Position numbers and translations under genes: made by a program
Shown: piece after piece, positions 43,739 through 55,052 of the stretch
Layout: each line of letters opens with the position of its first letter
How positions within the stretch are numbered: position 1 is the first letter of the stretch
Assembly (NCBI GenBank): GCA_008638375.1
Contig: CM018043.1
Span: 56,562,947-56,626,946 of the forward strand
From: Nyssa sinensis
Lineage: Eukaryota > Streptophyta > Magnoliopsida > Cornales > Nyssaceae
DNA length: 64,000 bases
Direction of reading: 5' to 3'
Notes under the pieces: generated by a model
Seen by the model: the letters and a program-made list of their open reading frames with translations, nothing else
What the model was told of the DNA's origin: nothing
Database searches by the model: none

Positions 43739-44550
43739 AAATGTCAAAATCTAAAAGATGCAAACATGCATCGCATCATGCATGTATAAACCAGTGATCA
43801 GTGATGAATCCTAAAATGATTGATTGAAAAGAAAATGACTTCAAACACAAGATGCAATTGGACATGCTGAAAGAGACTTCCTCTGGAAATCCATTAAAAT
43901 TGAATGATCAATTTTAGAAAAATCAACAAAACTAATCCACACACGCGGACAACATGTGTACCCCATCTCTGATTAAGAACTATCAACTACGAAACAAATC
44001 CTAAGGAACCAGCCCTCCACTCCCCAGAACCAGAGTGGCCCCACCCAGATACATGAGGATTCTTGACATAAATAGCCCTAGAAAGTCACCAACCAATCTA
44101 ACAGTCAAGCTGTAACAGTCAGAACAAGCAAAGAACATCAAGTAATCTCTTGGGACCAGGTCGCCAGAACAAGGCATTAAGGGATTTGTTTCCAACGTTG
44201 TTGTCAGGACAAAATTTAGTAAATATTATTTTTTTTAAGATCAGTTCAGGATGTTATTCAGCTTTAATTGGATCCTGGCTTAGTAAAATTAGTTCTTCGA
44301 ACTAGTCGATTGATGGGTTGGATATAAAGTTATAAAAAAAGTTTCTCTCTCTTGTTATTTAATTAATGCTCTATGCAGAAAAAGGTTAGAGAAAAAAAAA
44401 ATGACAAAAAATTTACGTGATTCGATAATGTGTTTATGTTCACGAAAGTAACTAAGTTTTTCATTATTCAAATAATACGATTATAACATATTTATATTGT
44501 CTTGCAGCTAAAATCATAACCTTAATATGGTACATCGAAAATGAGTCCTC

Positions 44551-44587
<37 letters not shown>

Positions 44588-45437
44588 ACTATGGTCATAT
44601 ATCAATAGTTGTTGGCTCCCAACTGAAATTGAACAATAAGAAGCAATAGTTGGTAACAAGCCCAGAAATTTTAACTAGAATCATTACAAGCAAATTATAA
44701 AACACCCTAAATCTTAACCCCAAAAAAACAGAGGAAGGCTACAGAAAGCTCTAATTGATTAGAGTAGTTTAGAAATTCTGCAGCCTTTCCCTCTTTTAAA
44801 TTTTTAGATAAAAAATGATTTAGAATATAAAAAATCTGCTGCAATAGAGAGAAATTTTAGAAATAAGAAATGCAGTGAAAGATATAAAAGTGAATAAATT
44901 TAAATGAAAATGGCAGCAGCAATCCTATTGTAATTACTAGATAGTATGAATTTAGTACAAGAAAAGTGCCAGTGTCATTAGCATATGTTAACCTTCATGA
45001 TATGATTATTGTGTGTAAGTTGGTGTTAGCGTTATTTGCAGAGGTTGAATTTTTACTATGGAATTGGTGTATGTAAGTCGAATTTTACACGTATCAATCA
45101 CATCACAAATATTTGACTTCCGGAAGGAACGATGAAAGTGAGTGCATACTATGGCTCTTTGGGCAAAAGTGAGGACTACCAACCTTGTTATGTTTCTAAA
45201 GTGAAGAACTAAACAGAATGCAGAAATCAATGGAAATACGATTCAAAATCAATGAACTGTTCTTTCATAGTCATTTCAAGTTTCAAGCCATGAATCAAGA
45301 AAGGCTACGAGAGCCCAGGATGATCTAAAACACATACACCCAGAACCCGTCAAAGGCAACAAAACAGGGCAGGCCTTTTGCGAATACGCAGGTTGGACCC
45401 TCGAGGCAGTCTGTGACTTAGTAGACGGTAAGTTACA
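43739..45437. other. Spacer, no gene seen
   Basis: (CT)n at 44556-44584. No open frame with a recognised domain. Confidence 0.5.
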
Positions 45438-45442
45438 CCTAT

Positions 45443-45927
45443 TGATGCCGCACTTTTTCGTCTTGATACATAGTAGATTCTGCGTGTACCATATTATCTT
45501 CTTTGGGCCTAAGAGCCCTCACAGCTTTGTTCTTCTTGGGCGGAAAAGGCCTGATGCAAGGGAGAGGATGACTAGGACTTATAAACGACGCCAATGCCCG
45601 ACTCCTATTCGATGAGGGAGTCAAAGTGGCACAACAGTTACTCCCCCAGTCGGGACTGATGGAGCACAGGAACGAGGCACGTGGCTTAAGCGTTCTCGGA
45701 ACAAGGTACATGACCCAAGCGTTCCCACATACGGCGCTAAACTGATGCTGCACTTTTTTGTCCTGACACATAGTAGGCACCATATTGTCCACTTTGGACT
45801 TAAAAGCCCTCACGATTTTGTTCTTTCTAGGCGGAAAATGTTTGATGCAAGGGAGAAGACGACTGGAGCTTATAAGCGACGCTAGTGCCCGATTCCTATT
45901 TGATGTGGGACTCAAAGTGGCACAACA
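45443..45927 (-). mobile_element. Second TRIM-like element, 485 bp, different family
   Basis: LTRs at 45743-45927 (185 bp, 5' on the minus strand) and 45443-45636 (194 bp), each TG...CA (TGTTGTGCCACTTT ... GCATCA on the minus strand). Exact 5-bp flanks CCTAT (45438-45442, 45928-45932). The minus strand has a PBS at 45739-45720, TAGCGCCGTATGTGGGAACG, clearly akin to the PBS of the Tat element at 6720. A G-rich tract (CTGGGGGAG) precedes the 3' LTR. The internal part is 106 bp. The 183-codon open frame across 45439-45990 is only the two LTRs read in one frame, hence its internal repeat. Confidence 0.9.
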
Positions 45928-45932
45928 CCTAT

Positions 45933-48271
45933 CACCATTCCTGAATATACATATAAAAATCAACGATACTATGCTCCAAATTAGGGCCAAAGAACATTTT
46001 CCTGTGTCTTAATCATAATCCATCACGTATACATTACTTATGTATTTTTTTAATTAAAATTAAATTTTCACATGATATTTATATAATTACATACATAACA
46101 CATTAAGATTGTTACGGTACATGAATAAGAAAGATTTCTCTTACATGATTTGGAATCAATTATTATCTTATAAAAATTGAGCAATTTCGCAGTGATGGTG
46201 GCTTCTGAGATGGGGCTAATTAAATTCAAGTTTCCAAGTTTTGGTTATATTCTTGGCCATTATAGGATTGAATAACTCGAGTTTTATTTTATGATGATAG
46301 TCTCTATGATTTCAATAATATAGTAAATTCTACACAGACCCCACAAAATATTAAAAATATAGAAACTGTCACATTGTATGACGATCACATAAAATAATTT
46401 TTAAATTTGAAGATGTCTTACGACACAAATTCAATAGGAAAGTCTAATCAGCCAATTTGAAGAATTGAAGGATTTGTCAAACAATTGAGTGAAAAAATAT
46501 CCACAAAGCCCTCCATCTTCAACCAACATCTAGCTGTGTTTTTGCAGCACCTGTAAACATCTTTATCCCATTTTTTTGGGCAATATTTTGCTGATGAAAA
46601 CTTGATCAAAACAGAATGGAATGTTCTTTCACCTGTATAATTACATTAATGTAGTAGGTCATCTAAATCTCCATGCTGCTGCAATACCATCTCAAAATCA
46701 CAGATGGGTTGTTCTAAAATTATTACATGTTGATATTTTTTTTTTCTCAATTATTTAAGTGAAAGAATAAAGTATAATGAATTATGCAAGTGTCTGTGTG
46801 TGAGAGAGTATGTGTGTGTGTGTGTGACGGAATGTTCGAGATACTTTTCTTACACACACACAAACAAAAAGAATATAAAAAGGTCTCGCCCCTTACCCGG
46901 TCTAGAAGGATTCCATTTTTCCAAAATGGTGTTTCAACCGTTGAATGGTTGCTCAAATGAATAATTTAAAATGAATTATTAAAGACTAAGTGTGTGTGAG
47001 AGAGCATATGTATGGCTTGTCTATCTTAAATACACACAAATTAATAAAAATGAAAAATCATACTTTACTTCTTGTGTTTAGTCTCGTTTTCGTGTAATCT
47101 CTTGTAATTTAAAAATTGATATTTAATTCCCGTAAAATTAATATTAAAGTAAAATTGTTAATTTTTTTTTCAAAATACACGACACATATCTTTACCGAAC
47201 TAAATACATGAGTAATTACAGTTTGATCCATACCACAGAGAATTATGTGCATTTTTATACTCTAAACTTTGAAAAAGAAGTGTCTATTATAGTCTTTTGC
47301 TATTTTTTATTAATAGTATCGAGGATTTTATTGTAATTTTAATGACAAGAAAGTAACTATCCACTTTTATATCACAAAATGGTTACGTACACGTAGGCTC
47401 AAGCGTGGGGTTATGAGTAATTTTCTAGAATAAAAAAAGTACCACTCCTATCTTCCTTAATCTAGAAGGATTCCAATTTTTTCGAAGTGATGTTTCAACT
47501 TTCGAATGGTTGCTCAAATAAAATATTAAAAAGGAAAATAGAGCTTAATGGTTCTAAACAACGTAATCAAAGTGGTTATGTCGGGGATTAAAAAGATAAT
47601 CATGTGAAGATGATTGTCATGATAGAAATTTTATAAAATTAACAACTTGTAATCTGATGTTGAAATGTATTGGTAGGATAAGTTTTTCAAGGATTCATGT
47701 TACATCACATTAATGTTATATTATAATGATATATATATATATATATATAGATATATATTTGCAAAGTTGAACGAACTGATTTACATAAATTTAGGGCCAT
47801 TTGAGCTCCAATTGTCTTTATCAAATGACAAAATGTATGGGGACCATATATTTTGTCTTCACAATGGAGTAGAAACCATCCTATCCCTTGAAAATTACAC
47901 CCTTCTCTAACCATGCAAAGGAGCTTTGATCATTCTTTGAAATGACTAGGGCGGTGGAAATTTTGACTAAAATGAAATTAGTTAATCAAGATAATGTTAT
48001 TATAAGTTCGAGCTTAAATAATGTAGATTAATTATTTAAAAAAATTATGTTTCATATAAATTTGAGCATTTCAAGTGTCTCACTCAATTAATTATTTCGT
48101 CAAAGTTCACACACTCTGTTCTATTAATGTGCTCGTATATTTTCATCTCTCAATATTTTTGAGATCGTATATCGATCCATTCTGTTAATGTTCACATTTT
48201 GATCTAACAGTGTACTTGTATATCTTTATCTTTTTATATACTCTTTACTTTTCATCTGTAGGACAAGTTTG
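45933..48271. other. Spacer, no gene seen
   Basis: (GT)n at 46797-46825 and (AT)n at 47729-47756. Two diverged direct repeats are listed separately. Confidence 0.5.
46880..47540. repeat. Pair of diverged about 85-bp direct repeats
   Basis: TCTAGAAGGATTCCA ... GAATGGTTGCTCAAAT at 46908-46960 recurs at 47461-47518. Both copies share flanking similarity (for example AATAAAATATTAAAA-like), so they may mark two LTRs or an old local duplication. Confidence 0.6.
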
Positions 48272-48279
48272 TAGGTGAG

Positions 48280-48628
48280 CAGTGACCGAAAGGAGGGGGA
48301 CTAAGGAGGCCAAGCCCCCTCCCAAAAGTTCGTATTGAAAATTTGGAGGCCCAACTCCCAATTAGCCCATCCTTAAAACCCAGGTGTTAAGGAGAGGTAG
48401 AGAAGGTTCTTATATATTGTGCAAGTGGGCTGTGCAAAGGCGATGTGAGATTAACGTTGAGGACAATCCAACAGTTCGAAAGTTTTATTTTTTGTCCCTT
48501 ATTTTGGTAGAATTTCATAAAAAATTAAGCTTTAGCCCTTTCAATTTTTTTATATATTCATAAAAATCTCTTTATATTTTGATATTTACACTTTTGTCTC
48601 ATGACTAGAATCATTGGATCTGTCACTG
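48280..48628. mobile_element. hAT-type MITE with a nested TRIM solo LTR
   Basis: Starts CAGTGACCGAA and ends ATCTGTCACTG, with 8-bp flanks TAGGTGAG and CATGTGAG (6 of 8 match). Its body resembles the MITE at 20306-20520 (a GGAGGC...GCCCCCT block and a TAAAAATnTC...CATAAAAAnTC block). Removing the nested LTR and one 5-bp repeat leaves about 203 bp, close to the 215 bp of the relative. Confidence 0.7.
48333..48473 (-). mobile_element. Solo LTR of the TRIM family seen at 43380
   Basis: 141 bp. On the minus strand it begins TGTTGGATTGTCC and ends TTTTCAATA, matching the LTR of the 43380 element, including the TG...TA ends and the CTTAACACCTGGGTTTTAA block. Exact 5-bp flanks GTTCG (48328-48332, 48474-48478). 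Confidence 0.85.
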
Positions 48629-48636
48629 CATGTGAG

Positions 48637-51600
48637 CGAACGTGTTAAAATAAACCATTCTCTTAAAATTTAACATTTTAAAATAATCGGTGATTTAATA
48701 ATAACGATTTACAAATCACGCCTTATATAAGTTAAAGCTTATAATAGCATTTTCGGTTAATGAAAGTCATTGTTGGGTGTCTCAAGGTTGTTCGTAGAGC
48801 AATATGAAAATCCATGATGACTGATTTACATTTGTCTAGTGAATATATTTTTCTTAGTTTAGAGTTGAATGGTAATCTTTAAATATATGGTCATGGCTCT
48901 ATGCATGTGAAGAGAGGTTGCATCATCAACTCTCTACTGGTCACGTCATTTGTATGACTTCTTAGCCGTTCGGAAGACTTAAATGCATGTGATGACACGA
49001 CATGGATGGTTACTTCTCAAGTCGATTCTTCTTCTTCTTCTTCTTCTTTTTTTGTCTTTTTTATTTTCTTTCATTTTGATCCATATGGACCACAGTTTTG
49101 GATTTTTTCTAACCAAGAATATGGATTACATTCTTTTCCACTTATGTCCACTTGTGTTTTTTTTCCTTTTGTATTCTTTTTAATAATTTGAGTAATGTTT
49201 TTTTGAATCAAGTGAGTTTACTCATTTAATGTGGTATGATTTAATTGGACGTGAGTTTATTTATTTATTTATTTATTTTGTTCTCACAACTAATTAAATC
49301 ATGCTATATCAGATGGGTGAATTTACTTCGATTATAAATTATAAAACATTATTCCAATAATTTTCTTCTAATTCAACATTTACTTGGACTGTTTGAATAC
49401 ATTTATGTTTTTATTTTTCGTTTTCTTAACAATAAGAATTTAAAAGTGTGTATTTCGGGTTATTTTTATTTCTAATGAATTCAAATATTACTAAAAATAA
49501 GTGATTTTAATCATTTTTTTGGTAAATTACACTGACATATTTCTCCCATGTCCAATTTCTTTTCAAAATAACAAAAATATCTCTTTTGTGTTTTTTTTTA
49601 ATACATTTTTTCAACTTTGACTAAATTTTTTAAACTTTTTTTAAAAGAATTTTTCCATTTTATATAAAAATAAATTTAAAGTAAATAACTTTTATTTTTA
49701 TTTTTGATTAATAATATTTTAAGCAATATTTATTTGAAAATAAAATACGTTTAAAAACTCGTCAAATTTTAAAAATTGTAAATAAATAAATAAAATAAAA
49801 GGAAAAAATTTGTTATTTAAAAAAAAAAAATTAATCGGAGGGGGTGGTATGTGTAATTTGTTAGTAACAGTAGGATAAAATAATATATTTTCAAAAATTT
49901 TAGAGGAGGTCTTTGTAATTGTCAAAAGAAGTCGTATAATTTATTATTATTATTATTTTTTGAAAAAATAGTTTTCCAAAATGCTTGACAAACGTGTTTT
50001 GTGTTAGAATTTTCATTTTATTTATTTTCAAGAATAGAAAATAGTTTCTTTTTTAAAAAGAAAAAAGAAAAAAACCAAACCGATCTTGAATATAGACGGA
50101 CCTAGCAAGTTTTGGACAACGTTTTGCAGGTTACGCAGTTCAGTTTTTGGATAAGCTATACCAATTGACTAGAACATTAGACCACGTCATTTCCCATACC
50201 AAATTTCAATCTTGAAGTCCCAACTTGAAAGCTATCATATATTTGTATTTTTAGTATTATATGGATTGGATAATCTCAATGGAACTGATACATATTTTTA
50301 ATGATCAATAATATTAATTATCTTAAATTTTTGTACCAAATTTTATATTACAAATTATGTGTCCGTTTGAATGGGCAGTAAAAACGAACGTTTAAGAAAA
50401 TAGCGTTTTGAAATTGATTTTTTGAAAAAAATTATTTATTGACACTTTTTTAAAACACCCGTTTTGGTTTTAAAAATATATAAACGAGCATTTCAAGAAG
50501 TTCAAATAAACAACCACTTATCTCAAAAGTTCATTTGAAATGTGAAAATAGTCAAACGGGCAATAAAACTGCTCATTCAAACACAACTGTGTAACATAAG
50601 ATAAGTGAAGGTGTATTAATTCTTTTATTTAATGATCTTTCAATTATTATTATTTTTAATCGCGACAAATGGTATTCTAATTTTACCCAACTAATTTACT
50701 CTTAACAAATCACATCGTCTGAAAATTCGATAATCCGTTAAGTATAGTGAATTGAATTCGAAACTTTTAAATTTATAACGTGTCTTCTTCGAAGTTAAAT
50801 CGCGTACCACTCATACCAATCTACCAATTATACAATCTTAAGTCTTTTGATGCATAATTTAGTATAAAAATTTTGAAGTACTTGACATTACTCTATCATG
50901 AATGGATTTGAAAGTATAGATCAAATTTGTCTCAAAGAAAGGGAAAATACATTAAAGATAAAGAATCTTTTTTCTTGCAATGCAAACATGCCTGGAAGCT
51001 CTTTTTTACAAAAAAAAATTCTTTATTACACTTAAAAATTGCATCTGTGGATGATATACTTATATATACAGTTACAGTGAATCATACACATAATTTATGA
51101 CCTGAGCTTTGCATTTGTGGTTGGATGATATATTAGATGTATATATATAATGAATCACATACATATAATATATGTTCTAACCCTTGAAACTGGAGGACCC
51201 AATACCAACCCCCTTTTCACCTTGTCTCTGCAGGACAAAAACAATGATAATAATGATAAGAACTAAGAAGAGCCAGCCAAATGCAACAGGACATCAAGTT
51301 ATACATGATATTTTCCAAACAAATGATTAAAAAAGGGAAAGGATGAGGAGTGACACCATTAGAAGCCATAGCTATGGAGGCACGAGTTTTGGCTTTATTC
51401 GAGACAAATATTCCTCACTAAAGGGCTATTTGCCGCAGACCTTCTCGAAGAAAAAGAGACAGGTAAGAGTGACAGATTAAAAAAATGATATCATTGTTGT
51501 TTTGAAGTTTCAATTTAGTAATCAGACTAAACAAAAAGAGTGATATTTTATGGTATATATATATATATATATATATTTGTTTATATTTTTATTTAAATAA

Positions 51601-52122
51601 AAGATAATCATGAATTATTATTATATTAATAATTTTTTAAAAATTATCTGATCGATCAATGATTTTTATATTAAATTAACGGATTTTTACATCAGTCTTA
51701 TTGTTTAAATTTTTTTTTAGACAAATAAGTATGATCACGTAACATTATTTAAATATAAAAAAAAATTAAAATAAATATTTTTAAAATATCTATTTTTTCA
51801 TTTGAAAGATTACCTTGGGATAGGTTTTTCCCTTTTAATGATTGTATGAAAAAAAAAGTTTTAATTGGATAATTTTTGTCATCGCAAATTGTAATCGGAA
51901 AGTTTGGAAGATTTTTGCTGACTCAGCTCCAAAACCATCCAACTCGGGAATTAGGATAAGCATTCCTCACAACACTTCAACCCCACTCCACACAACACTT
52001 AACCGTAGTTAAGTAAAAAGGCCATTGTACGTTTCCCCGACCCTATATCTATTTCTAAACACACGGACTCTGCTTCCCAATCTGCATCACAATCGATCGT
52101 TCGTTCCACATCAGACTGTATC
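48637..52122. other. Spacer and upstream region of the J-protein gene
   Basis: No gene seen. (TTC)n at 49028-49050, (ATTT)n at 49258-49279, (AT)n at 51555-51577. The last about 150 bp are richer in C and are probably the leader of the J-protein gene. Confidence 0.5.
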
Positions 52123-52641
52123 ATGGTTGTATCTGCCTCCTCCTCTTCTCCACTTCTCCGACCCTCACCTCAATTCAGAATCTCCCTCAAACGTTACACT
52201 ACTTCTTCGCCTCGCTGTCTCAAATTCCGGCCACCGACTGTCTCCGCCTCTTGCGCATCCGCGGAGAGGACCAGGTCCTCCTCCTCCACCTCCTGTCTGT
52301 GTCCACCCAAACTGGCTTCTTCCTCCGCCTCGCTTTACGAAATTCTAGGAATTCCGATTGGGGCCACCAGTCAAGAGATCAAAACGGCGTACCGTAGACT
52401 TGTGAGGATTTGCCACCCCGACGTGGCGGCGATCGACCGGAAGGCCTCGTCTGCCGGGGAGTTTATGAAGATTCATGCTGCCTATTCTACTCTATCGGAT
52501 CCAGAGAAGCGTGCAGACTACGATCGGAAGCTATTTCGGCCGTTCCGTTCGTATTCCGGTATTTCGGCTACTCAGCCTACTGAGATGTCAGGGTTTTCCG
52601 GATATACTGGCCGGAATTGGGAGACAGATCAGTGTTGGTAG
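52123..52641 (+). CDS. J11: Chaperone protein DnaJ 11-type, chloroplast
   Basis: Single-exon, 172 aa. Residues 1 to about 60 are rich in Ser, Thr, Arg and Pro with almost no acidic residues, as in a chloroplast transit peptide. The J domain spans about 70-138 (SLYEILGI ... EIKTAYRRLVRICHPDV ... EFMKIHAAYSTLSDPEKRADYDRKL) with the HPD motif at 98-100 that stimulates Hsp70 ATPase. A short C-terminal tail ends ETDQCW. There is no Gly/Phe or zinc-finger region, so it is a small type III J-protein like J11/DJC23, which partners stromal Hsp70. The start at 52123 gives the transit peptide; there is no in-frame upstream ATG in the C-rich leader. Its place next to the APE2 remnant fits the Arabidopsis J11 position. 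Confidence 0.92.
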   Translation: MVVSASSSSPLLRPSPQFRISLKRYTTSSPRCLKFRPPTVSASCASAERTRSSSSTSCLCPPKLASSSASLYEILGIPIGATSQEIKTAYRRLVRICHPDVAAIDRKASSAGEFMKIHAAYSTLSDPEKRADYDRKLFRPFRSYSGISATQPTEMSGFSGYTGRNWETDQCW

Positions 52642-53387
52642 CAATTGTGAGTTGGACTAATCAAACAGGAGGAGACTCTGAAGGGACTAATCAACAGGAG
52701 GAGACTCTGAAGGACATAGGTTGTATATTTGTACATATTGGAATATGTATTTTATAACTGAAGAAGCCTAATATGAAGAGAGTGCTAATATGAATGAACC
52801 ACCGGAGATGGAGCATTTTCAATGAGCAAGCGGAGACGCAACGTTATGGGAGATGTATTTCCGAGACGCAATATACAAGTTTGGAGTTCAAACGCCACTG
52901 TATTATTATAGTTATGTTTGTTAATTACAGTGGAAATTGTTCTCTCTCCTTGTAATTTTTCTTCTAGAAAAGAATGATTTACACTGATACAAAATGAAAA
53001 ATTATATGCATGCTTGATCGTTGTTGTATCTGGACCTTTTTACGGGATCTGATGTCTATCATTTTATTTAAATATTTCCTACAATTCCAAAATTAATATC
53101 ATTTTTTATGAATGACAATTATATCCTAACAGAATTTACATGTATCTAGAATTAAAACTTTTCAAATCATCACAACCCCATCTTGCTCATCTTTGAATCG
53201 CCGATGAATATCTCGCCCAACCCAACACCACAACCATGGCATTTCAAAATTCTGCATTCACTTCAACCACAGCCGCCACCATCATCTCTGGCAAGCCCTC
53301 CATCGCTAAATTTCCATCACGAACCACCGAAATCACCACCGCAACCTCAACCATTATCACGCAAGCACCATGGCGTTAAGCAAGGGA
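52642..53387 (+). other. 3' region of the J-protein gene and spacer
   Basis: Probable 3' UTR to about 52930. It begins with an imperfect direct repeat (GGACTAATCAA(A)CAGGAGGAGACTCTGAAG at 52656-52683 and 52684-52710). The proline-rich open frame at 53183-53398 is CCACC-repeat sequence and probably not a gene. Confidence 0.45.
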
Positions 53388-53730
53388 ATGGCAGATAATT
53401 GGGATCTGCATGCGGTGGTTAGAAGCTGCGCCGCCGGTACTGCTATTGTGACTTCCACAACCACCACCACCACCCCCCTAGCATATACGTTGATGTTGAT
53501 CCTCTGTCTAGGCTCCAACTAAGGGATGATCATTTTGTAATTTTTCCAGATCCATTTGAACAAAGAAGTGAGAACACTATGAAGGACTGCGTGATCTATT
53601 CAAGCTTTTCTTCCCCAACTATTCAAGCTTTTCTTCCCCAAATTTGTACATCTGAAGCAAATTGTTGATGTTTCTAGGAGTATTGCTACCAGTACTTCTA
53701 CTGCTACACAAACTCCAAGCATTGCCTGAT
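53388..53730 (+). pseudogene. N-terminal fragment of a WRKY group IIe-like gene
   Basis: From the ATG at 53388 the reading MADNWDLHAVVRSC is the hallmark start of WRKY22/27/29-type factors, followed by a Thr run. After a frame change, DPLSRLQLRDDHFVIFPD and then LRDLFKLFFPN fit the next conserved blocks of that family (the 'L.ELYKPFFP' motif), in another frame. No WRKY domain follows. The fragment is a dead N-terminal piece; the rest is missing. Confidence 0.5.
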
Positions 53731-54993
53731 GTACATCTGTCATTCTAGAATACTCTCTGGAATTCTTTTAATAGTTGTTCAAGAATTTTGTATTTTTGTG
53801 TGGTTCTCTTCAAATAAGTTGTCTCCTCTCCTTTCCAATTAATTTATAGGTCAATTTTATCGTTCATGAAAGTGTAAATTTTTACACTTTTGTTGCTTTT
53901 ATGTCGAAATTAATTATTTTTTGTTGCAATTTTAATTATCTCAAAAGACTCTTTTGACATTCAAAATGCAATTTCAAGATTTGAATAAACTGTTGATACC
54001 TAAGAAATTCATATTGGAATTGGAATTTTTTATCTTCTTTTCCAAAGTGTAACTTTTTACACTTTGTTTTTTTAGAAACTGAAAATTTTATACTTTGGCT
54101 TTTTTAGAAATGGTGAAATTTTACAGTTTCATAAGCTTTTAAAAAATAAAATTATATGCAATATGATAAATCTCAATTTTTAGAGCCTAAAAATATAAAT
54201 TTTATTAAAAATTGATTTATATTTTTTAAGTTATTGAATTTTAAAATTTTAAGAAACCTTTTGATACATGAACGCATCACACATGCTTTTTTCTTGTAAC
54301 AGTTTAACTCATTTTTTAAGTTTTAACTGTCAACAATTAATGTAAAGAGAATTTGAACTCGAGACGTTTAGATTTCATTTTTAATGTCCATATCGCTCGG
54401 TCACGTTTTTAAATGCTGATATTTTTTTTTTATCTTTTTAAAAATTACATTAGAGATTGTTATAATTATTAAATATTATAAGAGATGTTAGAATAATTGT
54501 CCTTGTTATTTTTCTCTTATAATGCTACGAGACAGAGAGAACTGATTGGGTTGAGAATTGGGAAATAGACACGGTCTTGAGCAAAGTTAGAAAAAACAAA
54601 AAAAAGGAGTTTTTCTAAAACCCCAATAATTTGATAAAAGTAAACTCAATCAATCCATTTTGAAAAGTTTTCAGACAACCTGTTACAATTGAATTTTCCG
54701 CCCATTCAATTGAATTTATGCCTGTTTATGAACATCAAGATGATGATGATGATGATGATGAGGCAGTGATACATCAACATCAGGCAAAATGGAAGTCCAC
54801 CGGTCTCTCCCATTATTGAATATGTAGTTTTCCATAATGATTTAAAAAAAAAAACACTACACAAAAAGTTCAAAGTTCTATCCACATAGCTAACCTTTAA
54901 TGATTGAAGAATGTTAGTGTATGTGCCTCTGTATCTTCCAAGATTACCAAAGAAATTGATAGCTCCATATAAGTATTAAGAAAAGAAAAAAAA

Positions 54994-55052
<59 letters not shown>

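Noticed and set aside
45439..45990. 183-codon open frame with two similar halves
   Set aside because: The halves are the two LTRs of the TRIM element read in one frame; the target repeat and PBS explain the structure without a protein.
53183..53398. Proline-rich 71-codon frame
   Set aside because: CCACC-type low-complexity sequence; it overlaps the start of the WRKY-like fragment in another frame.
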